This document shows positions 56,219 to 64,000 of a stretch of 64,000 nt of DNA, in pieces; within the stretch, counting starts at the first letter, position 1; each line of letters starts with the position of its first letter. Under the pieces are notes generated by a model, which saw nothing but the letters and a program-made list of their open reading frames with translations, searched no databases and had not been told where the DNA came from. The stretch spans positions 1,371,501-1,435,500 of the forward strand of contig JAHRBS010000010.1 of NCBI GenBank assembly GCA_024305745.1, in the 5' to 3' direction. The position numbers and the translations under genes were made by a program. Origin of the DNA: Polyporus tsugae (lineage: Eukaryota; Basidiomycota; Agaricomycetes; Polyporales; Polyporaceae).

Positions 56219-58769
56219 TCAAGATAGTGGCCGGAGAGCATATTGTGCGAGAACTTCGGCTGTGGATGGCGAGGGGCTCTTAAACAAGAGGTCGGTGCCA
56301 GCAGCGGTCTTGGGGAACGCGATGACGTCCCTGATTGAAGAAGTCTTGCACAGGATGGCCATGAGACGATCGAAACCTGCAAAAAGTCAGAGCCCGCTCA
56401 GTATACCGAGGCAATCGAAGCCGCTCACCGAACGCAAACCCGCCATGCGGTGGTGCGCCACATCGCAGAGCATGGAGAAGGTGGTTGAATGAAGACTTCT
56501 CCTTCTCGTCGAGCTAGGGAGAGGTTCAGTCACGCCGGGCACCATGCGACCGCACACCCCAGAACTTACCTGCAGTACATTCGCGAAGATATAATCCTGC
56601 ATCGCCGCGTCGTGCACCCTAACCGACCCTCCCCCAATCTCGACCCCATTGAGCACGAGATCGTAGTGCTGCCCGTGGACCTCCTCGACCTGCCCCGCGT
56701 ACATCTTCTCGACGTCCTCGTGCATGGGCGCGGTGAACGGGTGGTGCGAGCTGCTCCACCGCCCGTGCGCAAGGAACTCCTTGTCCGCGTCCGCGCGCGT
56801 GAACAGCGGGAACTCCGCGACCCAGAGGAACTTCGGGGCGTCGCTAAGCACAAGCGAACCGGCGCGCTGGGCCGTTTCTGAGAGTGCGAGGCGCAGGCGG
56901 CCGAGCGGGGTCCATCCGCCTTCGGGGCGTCGGGGGCGTGTGGATAGCCAGACAGTCCCACCCTCGGTCAGGCCGAGGAAGGCGTTCAGTTCGGACGCGT
57001 TGAGGGCAGGGTTAGAGCTCGATACTAGGTTCTGGACTGTTTGGCTGTGGTTCAGCCAGTCGGAGGCTGAACCCTCCCTGACCTTGACACGCTCGACGCC
57101 AGTGGGAAGCTCTGCCTCATTCGCTGAACTTTGGAAAGGTCCATGGTCCGGATGGTTGGTTAAGACGAGAATCTCGAGTATCTCGCCGCGGGCCACCAAT
57201 GCCGAACGCAGAGTTTCGGGCAGTCGAGAAGTGATATCTTGTATCTGGGGGCTAGGTTAGGACTGCCGAACGAAGGTATCAGCTTCACAATGCATGCTTA
57301 CCTCGAGCCCAAACCTCAAATCCGGCTTGTCAGAGCCATACCTGCTCATCGCCTCATTGTAGGTCATCACTCGGAACCTATCTTCTAGCTCCACGCCCTC
57401 GATCTTCCGCCATATTCGTCGAATAATCGTCTCAACGACGTCTCTGACCTCATGTCCCCCTATCCTCCACGGGTCCTGCGATGCCGCGCCGCCAGACGAG
57501 TGGTTTCCCCAACTAACCCAAGCCATCTCGAGATCGACTTGCGTGAACTCCGGTTGCCTGTCCTTCCGACCGTCCTCATCTCTAAAACAGCGGGCGAGTT
57601 GGAAATAACGGTCAACAGCCCCCGAAGCGACTAGGAGCTGCTTGGGTTGTTGTGGGGATTGGGAGAGGGCGTAGAATAGCGGCTGGGCAGGGTCATCCGA
57701 AGAGGACTGCTTCACGCGGGCTGGGACAAGGTACTCGCGCGCTCCTTCCGGCGTCGAATTCAACAACATTGGGGTCTCGACTTCGGTGAACCCTGCGACA
57801 GGCAATGTCAAGTTTCAGTAACCTGTTCTGGACGCTTGGCCTACCTTCGTCATGCAATGTTGATCTCACAAGGAAGGCTACGTCACTTCGCTTCTTCAGG
57901 TTGGTTGTAAGCTCCGTTCGACGGAGGTCCAGGTAGCGATAGCGCAGCCTTAAGTCCTCATTCGCCTACGCCGCGTGGTCAGCTAGCGGTCTATGAAGTT
58001 GGAGGGATGTCCCTACTACCAAGATACGCGTACCAAGTTCTGAGTGTCGAACGGCATGAAAGGCAAGTTCCGATCTGCCGGATTGAGCAGCGTAAATGAC
58101 TTCACAGCTACCTCAACGTGACCAGCAGGTATCTGTAACGTTGGCTTAGCGTGTGGTATACCCTCCAGTCGAAAAGGATACGTACTTGACGTCGCTGGGA
58201 CTCGGGCCTTTGCCGTACGACGCCTTCCACGAGCAAAGTGGACTCTTCGGGTACGTCCCGCATGGCAGCGAGGAGTTCAGGTCCCAATGTTCGTGCGTCG
58301 GCCACTAATTGGGTGGTGCCGTAGGAGTCGCGAAGCCCGAAAAACGAAAGCTTCTTGCTCACTTTTCTGTACGGGCGAAAACCCACTTGGCACCTCGCAT
58401 ATATGGAGGAATGGAAATCATGCACGTACCCTTTTGGCACTAGCCATCCAGCAAGTACAACAGTTGCGTCTGCGTCTGCAGCCGTCAAAGCACCACATGT
58501 ATGAGTGCGCTTTGGGAATGGTGCTATCCAGAACTATGAGTGAGTGCAATAACATGTGGCTAGTTCAAGCATGACACACCACTGTACGCTTGCTGCGTGG
58601 GCTGGGATGAGACCTCGCCTGTCGTGTTGGCCTCACTGCCCCTAACGGGGGAACTATGCAATAGCGCGGCACCATTCTGGCGAAGCAGGGGGGCATTAGA
58701 CCGACGCCCGCGGTAAAGTGGGAGCAACCGGCGTGTCCGACACAGACGAGCAGAGGAGGATGGGAACAT
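56219..58769 (-). CDS. MSD1: Mitochondrial aspartyl-tRNA synthetase
   Basis: ATG 58767-58769, stop 56219-56221; about 640 residues. The Arg-rich start [23 protein letters not shown] is a good import presequence; exon 1 joins at AYS to [21 protein letters not shown]. The anticodon-binding OB fold holds [27 protein letters not shown]. The class II catalytic core has motif 1 ([25 protein letters not shown]), [17 protein letters not shown], motif 2 ([25 protein letters not shown]) and motif 3 ([14 protein letters not shown]) in the last exons, preceded by [19 protein letters not shown]. The GAD-type insertion between is present ([13 protein letters not shown]). This is the bacterial/mitochondrial type, charging mitochondrial tRNA-Asp. 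All parts needed for activity are seen. Confidence 0.93.
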
Positions 58770-59077
58770 GGTTTCAAGGTAGAGGGTCGAACTAGAATCC
58801 AAGCAAGTCAAGATACATCCAAGCAAAAGATGGGCCAGAGGGTGCTAGAGGCCTGCTAGAGGCCAGAGGGGTCCGAGTCCGAGTCGCGTCTACAGTACAC
58901 ATGTTCGAACGCGAGATCTAGATCGGGCCGATCGCGATCCCTGACGTACCTCAGTCGCAGTACAGTAGGTCGCAGTGTAGTACCTAGTTGACAACGCCCC
59001 GCGAGGTCAACTGAGTAGAGGATAATGTTATCATTATACAGTAGTACATGGATGCAAATGAATCCAGTAGCCGACGT
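58770..59077. other. Spacer between MSD1 start and IBA57 stop
   Basis: 308 bp of tandem spacer, with CG-rich short repeats (GAGTCCGAGTCGCGTC) and no recognisable promoter box. Confidence 0.45.
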
Positions 59078-60426
59078 CTAATCTAACTCGGAGTCGGATG
59101 GTTGCTGTGGCCACCAATTTGGCCAGTACGGAGTGACTCCAAGCTCGTCGCCTTCCGTCGGACCGCTCAAGGAAAACCTCGCCTTGGCCTGCTCTACAGC
59201 ATCGACTTGTTCTAACCGGAGCAGCGCGAGCCCAACACCTTGCGTCGAACTCAATAGCTTGCCTGTCCCTCGTGGTCGCGGTCGAGGAGCACCATCTCCG
59301 CTTGTCTGGAGCAGCCGTGGGCGGATGTCCGACTCTGGTGGAACTGGAGGAATGTCTTGCGGAAGCGCATCCAAACTCGACAGCCTAGAGTTGTCGATGG
59401 TGAACGCGGCGGATTAATGCAGTCAACGGGAGAAACGTACGAGGTATCCGATTGATGTAGGACCACAGGGAGGATCCTCTTCCTTAGTTGGCCCGTATGG
59501 TATGTCCGAACCGTCAACTCCTGGCCAACATAGCAGCCCTTTCGGAAATCCACTGCACGAAATATATGTTTGTCAGTAAGACCAAATTGCATGGACTGTC
59601 CAGAGATACTGACGTCCTCCCATGATGTCCAGATTTGAGTCCATAGGGAATGATTGTGTCGGCGGAATATCGGTAGAGCCTTCCGGAACACCGTGCATTA
59701 TTCGATGCAAGAGGTATGCCTCTGGCTCAGCGACATCATGACACCCCGCCTCCTTCGCTGCGAACCGGTTCGTAGAAGTGTCATTGTTACCGCGCCTTGA
59801 ATGTCGTAACGAGCTGCTTACGACGGTCTCCCTTCCGCACCAGCAACCTATGGCCCATACCAACTGCCCTTCTGTCCCTCAAGACTCCTTCCCTGGAGCC
59901 CCAGGGCCACTCCCCGTCCTTGTCCCAACGAGGCTCGATCACCCCACTTCGCGCGAAGTCCCATTGACGCTCAGTCTCCCAAGACTGCTCTGTTTCTGAC
60001 CCCCAGGCCTGCCAAATATCATATTCTTCCGTAACATCCTTTATCTTCACCTTGGATCGTAGGACATAGCGCTTGAGCATTGGGAGAACAGGGGGTGCCT
60101 CGGACGGCCGTCCATCGTATTCAACAATGTATTCTGGGCGACCCTTGGGGGTTGTCTGCGCCCAAATGAAGATATCGTGAAGCACCCTCCCCTATGGTTG
60201 TTCGTTTCAGCTACCTTCCCATTAATGTATGATGACACCGTACCTGCGCGTGTAGAAACGCCGAGTAGAAGTGGCTCTGAGGGTGTCCAGGTACAGAAGC
60301 AGCCGTCAGACCGTTCAAGAACTCCGCAGCCTGCGACCCAGAGACAGATATGACAGCCCTATGTGGGATGGGTGCAACAGTGGGGGTATTGCGTACAAGC
60401 GAGCGGAGGACGGGAGGCAACGGCAT
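59078..60426 (-). CDS. IBA57: Mitochondrial Fe-S assembly factor Iba57
   Basis: ATG 60424-60426 ([42 protein letters not shown]), stop 59078; about 390 residues. The family signature of YgfZ/GcvT-like folate-binding proteins is present: [30 protein letters not shown]. Upstream parts [27 protein letters not shown] and [36 protein letters not shown] also match. In yeast Iba57 works with Isa1 and Isa2 in the mitochondrial matrix to make 4Fe-4S clusters for aconitase and lipoate synthase. The start region is amphipathic and compatible with import. Head-to-head with PET191, only 90 bp between start codons. Confidence 0.92.
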
Positions 60427-60516
60427 CGTGAGCCCCGGAGAGAGAGGCTCCAGACCGCGGAGACAAGTCGCGTCGAGGTCTCGGCGCTTTCGGCCCGCGC
60501 ACCTTGCCTCTGATCC
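60427..60516. promoter_or_regulatory. 90-bp bidirectional promoter, IBA57 / PET191
   Basis: The two start codons are separated by 90 bp, so both genes must share their core promoter or have transcripts that begin inside each other's leader. The piece is GC-rich, without TATA. Confidence 0.65.
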
Positions 60517-60838
60517 ATGTCCTCCTCCTGCTCACATCTCCTAGACGCACTCAAGGACTGCCTGCTGCACTCGGACTGTGTCCTCAAGCAGGGCCGTCTT
60601 CCTTCGGAGTGCTTGAAGAACCATATAGACGAGCTCCCCGAAGAGTGCAAGTCTTTGCGAAAGGCGACGTTTGAGTGCAAGCGCGGAATGGTACGTCTTT
60701 CGCCTCCGTAACCACTCTACACTCCGAAGCTCAAATGAATTGCAGTTGGACATGAGGAAAAGGTTCAGGGGCAACAACATTGATCTCCCGCCTTCTCTAC
60801 CGAAGGCTCCAGAACAGACAACCTCAGCTTCGGCCTAG
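60517..60838 (+). CDS. PET191: Cytochrome c oxidase assembly factor Pet191/Coa5
   Basis: ATG 60517, stop TAG 60836-60838, one intron after KRGM; about 88 residues. Cys motifs: SCSHLLDALKDCLLHSDCVLKQGRLPSECL, then EECKSLRKATFECKRGM. These twin cysteine pairs (CX9C type) define Pet191/Coa5, an intermembrane-space protein needed for cytochrome oxidase assembly. The end RKRFRGNNIDLPPSLPKA is also conserved in fungi. Tail short and disordered. No lesion. Confidence 0.93.
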
Positions 60839-62517
60839 GCTCTGAGCGTTGGGGCCTCGCACACACAGTCCAGCTTGCGCTTTCCATGACGCTTACGCCA
60901 AGACGTCCGTAAGGAGGGGAGGAAGGCATTGGGTGGTTTTTGGGCACATATTAGGTCCGTCCACGATACCTTCTGCGTCGCTCTACCGACCGACACCCAA
61001 CTGCAGATCCTGTATCTGCACGAGCTTTCGCTGTGTATAGTGTATATTCCACCACTCTAATGTCTCCATGCATTGGACATGAGGTCAATGCATGATGTTG
61101 CCGACAAGCAACGTTTGTCCTCTCATCTTCATCAGGTCTCCATATACCCACCCATACGGCCTGCCCCTGTATTGTAAAACACAGATTACCTGTCTACTGG
61201 CAAAGTACGTCAATTCCGTGCCACGCCGTCTCCTAGTCACACGCACAACCCGACTCTAACAGGTAATACACACAGGTCGTCGCCCCTCCAGTATAGTTGG
61301 TCCTTGGCATGGTTCCAAAGTAGCTTTTCCAGCGGCATCCGAACGTCATATAGCACGGCCTAGCGCGTGAACGTCATGCATGCGCTCAGCTTCCATAGCA
61401 AGAACGATGGCCGGTCGAACCTCCCCCCATCGACGCGGTGATGCTCCGGACCACCATCCAGCCACCTCGATTAGCAAGCACCAAGCCGTGGCGACTGGAC
61501 TGGCTGAACGAGCAGGCAAGCGGACGGTAGACTTCATCGCGGTGCATTGTTATAACATGAACTTGTCCGACGCGGAATACCTGTCAGGATAGCATGTGAC
61601 GTTCTAGCGGCCGATTGTAGGTTACAGAACGCGCTGCTTAGGTGCGCGGACACATTTCATGTGGCTTTGAATAGAGACAGAACATCGACGATGCTGGCAA
61701 GCAACTCTCTGAGCAAGATGTGAAGGATTCCGTGAATGCGACATGGCAATTTATGAACGAAACAAGCGCGATGGAAATGTCTATGTGCGAATCACATTTT
61801 CGCTGCTGATTATGGGTTTTACTGACTGTGGTGGCTACAGGCGAATGTATTGATGACTAGGCGGCGCGCGAGTCATGGGCCTGAAGATGGGGATGCCAGC
61901 GTCAGCTATGGCTACCAACCGGGGATCGTCCGGCGGTTCAGATGGTTCCACTATGGTTCAGAATTGGCTGACTGGGAACGTACTTCCATGTTCTCTGGGG
62001 CACTTGACCGTCTCACGAGGACGAAAATAGGTGGTGTACTTGTTGCACTCCAAACCACCGAACTTTGCATCATATACCATTGCGCCCGCTATGCCCGACA
62101 CGGTGGCCGAAAGTTGCTGAGTCAATATTGGTCATGAGCAAAGTTGGGAACGATGTCCATCTCCTCTGTTGCGGCAGATTCCATTATTCAGCACTGAAGA
62201 AGTTGCTTGGATCACTTCGTTCTCACTGATAAACTGATCCATGTGAGTCAGCAAAGGAGCCACCATTCAGAGTGGGAGCACCTTCCCCAGTACAATGGGC
62301 GTCGGCGACGTGTAAGTAATGGAAAGTCGCCGAGCTTACAGATCAAAGATATATATTGATGACGTGACTAGTGAACGTTGAAGATGACATAGGGAAGACT
62401 AGGATTGCTGAGTGTGTACCCGGCGACGGGGGTATATAAGAAGTGTTCACGCATGCCTTTTCGATGCTCCCTATCCCCCGCTCCATAGCCCGCCTGCAGT
62501 CAGTCTACAAATACGTC
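60839..62517. other. 1.7-kb gene-free stretch before the GST gene
   Basis: Short open frames only, none with a family motif. The last 200 bp hold the GST core promoter, including TATATAA and, at about 62358, a TGACGTGAC sequence that resembles a CRE/ATF half-site. The rest is unremarkable. Confidence 0.45.
62433..62439 (+). promoter_or_regulatory. TATA box of the GST gene
   Basis: TATATAA 79 bp upstream of the ATG; a strong TATA is common in stress-inducible fungal genes. Confidence 0.6.
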
Positions 62518-63452
62518 ATGTCTGGTGAAGCTCCCATCCTCCTCTACACCGCCGCTACGCCCAACGGCCACAAGACATCTGTCTTGCTCGAGGAGCTCAA
62601 GCTCGCGTACGGCCTCCAGTACGAGTACGTACCTCCTCACCAACCCAATTGACCTTGCAATCGGGGATTGTACTACTTAACCACCGATGCATCCTGTAGC
62701 GTGCAATCTCTCGACATCAGGACGAACGTCCAGAAGGAGCCCTGGTTCATCAAGCTGAACCCCAACGGCCGCATCCCGACGATCGTCGACCGCTCCCGGA
62801 ACAACTTCCACGTCTTCGAGTCGGCCGCGATCAACTTGTACCTCTGGCAGCACTATGACAAGGAGAACAAGTTCGGGTTCGACCCCAAGACGCAGCCCGA
62901 CGACTACAGCGAGATGCTCCAGTGGATCTTCTTCGCTGTGAGTGCCGCGCGTATATGTAACTATCGGTTTTGAACGTTGACTCCTTATTTCCCGTTGTAG
63001 CATGGAGGCGTAGGTCCGATGCAGGGCCAGTCGAACCACTTCCACAAGTATGCGCCGGAGCAGATTCCTTACGCTAAGAAGCGTCAGTTCACTTTCCAAT
63101 AAACTTGTTTTACAAGCGGAGAGTGGTACTCACCGACGATTGCCTGCTGTAGGCTACCTCGAGGAGACGAAGCGTCTCTACGGCGTCCTCGAGATCCGCC
63201 TTCAAGACCGCGACTGGCTTGCTGGGCCCGGCCGTGGCCGCTACAGCCTCGCAGACTTGAACGTCATTCCGTGGATCAGGTTCCACAAGATCTCGGGCAT
63301 CGAGTCTCTTGACGAGTGGCCACGTCTCAAGGTAAGGAATAAGTCTCTGGCTTCTCTCGGCGACATCGAAATGCTGACGGTTCGGATTTGTTTAGGCATG
63401 GGTCGAGGCCGCTGAGGCTCGTCCTGGCTTCCAGGCTGGTATCAAAGTGTGA
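62518..63452 (+). CDS. Ure2p-type glutathione S-transferase
   Basis: ATG 62518 ([36 protein letters not shown]); the open frame from GTG 62443 is not used. Stop TGA 63450-63452; about 230 residues, five or more exons. The thioredoxin-fold N-domain gives [21 protein letters not shown] and [14 protein letters not shown] with the Glu-Ser that grips the gamma-glutamyl part of glutathione. The helical C-domain gives [73 protein letters not shown] and the end [18 protein letters not shown]. These gene families are enlarged in wood-decay fungi and help with detoxification of plant extractives; the exact substrate is unknown. Confidence 0.9.
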
Positions 63453-64000
63453 GCTGCAAGGGCGTCACAATGTATAACTTAGGAGTAGTTTGGAATCCGC
63501 AATGAACACTATCAAAGTTTTCATTAAGTACCGTGACAGTCCCAGTCTTCAAAGCTTCACACTCGGGTTCGAGAGCGACTAGAAGGAATGAAGAGCTTGG
63601 GAATGGTGAATAATGGATGGAGTCGACAGTCGATGATGCCGTGACCCGTCAAGCAATAAATTTCGATATTGTGTGTCTGGGAATAAAAGAAATATGTTGC
63701 CTATTGGTAGGCGGAAGCTCAGAAGGAGCTAGGGTCTGAAAAATTCGTTATGCGGCATTATGATGGAGGCAGAACACGGAACCCCCTAGTAAAAGGCGAG
63801 GGGGTTGTTTAGTTGCACTACCTCCTGCCGCTGCTACAATAATTGTAGTTACACTGGCGGTCGGCAGGGTTTTGCATTTTGCTCAAGTCGCGGGTTAGAG
63901 CCACGTGACCGAATAAGGCGGGGCGCTTGGGGTGGGTGTCACCTTGACCGCAACAGCCATCTCGCTCGGGCTACAGGACTCGTCTCATGTCGGTCGAGGA
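63453..64000. other. 3' flank of the GST gene
   Basis: About 550 bp to the window end, mainly 3' untranslated and intergenic. CCACGTGAC at 63901 is an E-box-like site that may belong to a gene starting beyond the window. Nothing else supported. Confidence 0.4.

Noticed and set aside
63987..64000. ATG beginning a possible next gene
   Set aside because: Only 14 bases remain in the window, so nothing can be judged.

Overview
The window comes from an intron-dense, GC-rich basidiomycete nuclear genome. It is most likely an agaricomycete of the polypore/mushroom type. The evidence is short introns (mostly 50-70 bp) in nearly every gene, a Zn2Cys6 regulator with a fungal_trans domain, a polyporopepsin-like aspartic protease, a Ure2p-type glutathione transferase, an expansion of MYND zinc-finger genes and a Tnp2-type DNA transposon. 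I cannot name the genus from sequence alone. There is no sign of bacterial, viral or organellar DNA, and I found no tRNA, rRNA or CRISPR array.

Layout. 0-16 kb: the 3' part of a MYND gene (+), an acyl-CoA dehydrogenase (-), a Zn2Cys6 transcription factor (-), mitochondrial ribosomal protein bL19m (-) and an F-box protein (+), with two long gene-free stretches (8.1-10.4 and 13.4-16.5 kb). 16.5-34 kb is an accessory island. It holds three related helical-repeat/MYND proteins, all on the minus strand, and a decayed second copy of the MYND gene from the window start. It also holds a RecQ-like helicase that stops before motif VI, a two-gene Tnp2 transposon broken by one stop codon, and a complete Tc1/mariner element with perfect inverted repeats and a TA duplication. 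34-64 kb is a dense housekeeping block. Its genes are Pab2, an aspartic protease, a mitochondrial AcpS-type phosphopantetheinyl transferase, Elongator subunit Elp2, an eIF4A-like pseudohelicase, an RRM protein, Fmc1, SmF, NC2 beta, a Mak32-like pfkB protein, an Sfp-type phosphopantetheinyl transferase, an Ivy1-like BAR protein, mitochondrial AspRS, Iba57, Pet191 and a GST.

Functionally, the housekeeping block is rich in mitochondrial biogenesis genes: Fmc1 (ATP synthase assembly), AspRS (translation), Iba57 (Fe-S assembly), Pet191 (cytochrome oxidase assembly) and the mitochondrial-type holo-ACP synthase. Several sit head-to-head over short shared promoters (Iba57/Pet191, RRM/Fmc1, SmF/NC2 beta, Mak32/Lys5-type, Ppt2/Elp2).

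The least ordinary items are a large protein with an eIF4A fold whose catalytic motifs are nearly all lost, the MYND gene cluster interleaved with transposons, the freshly inactivated Tnp2 element, the intact mariner element and a GC-AG intron in the Sfp-type transferase. Gene models here are hand-spliced. Exon ends given with explicit positions were checked for frame; others are approximate.
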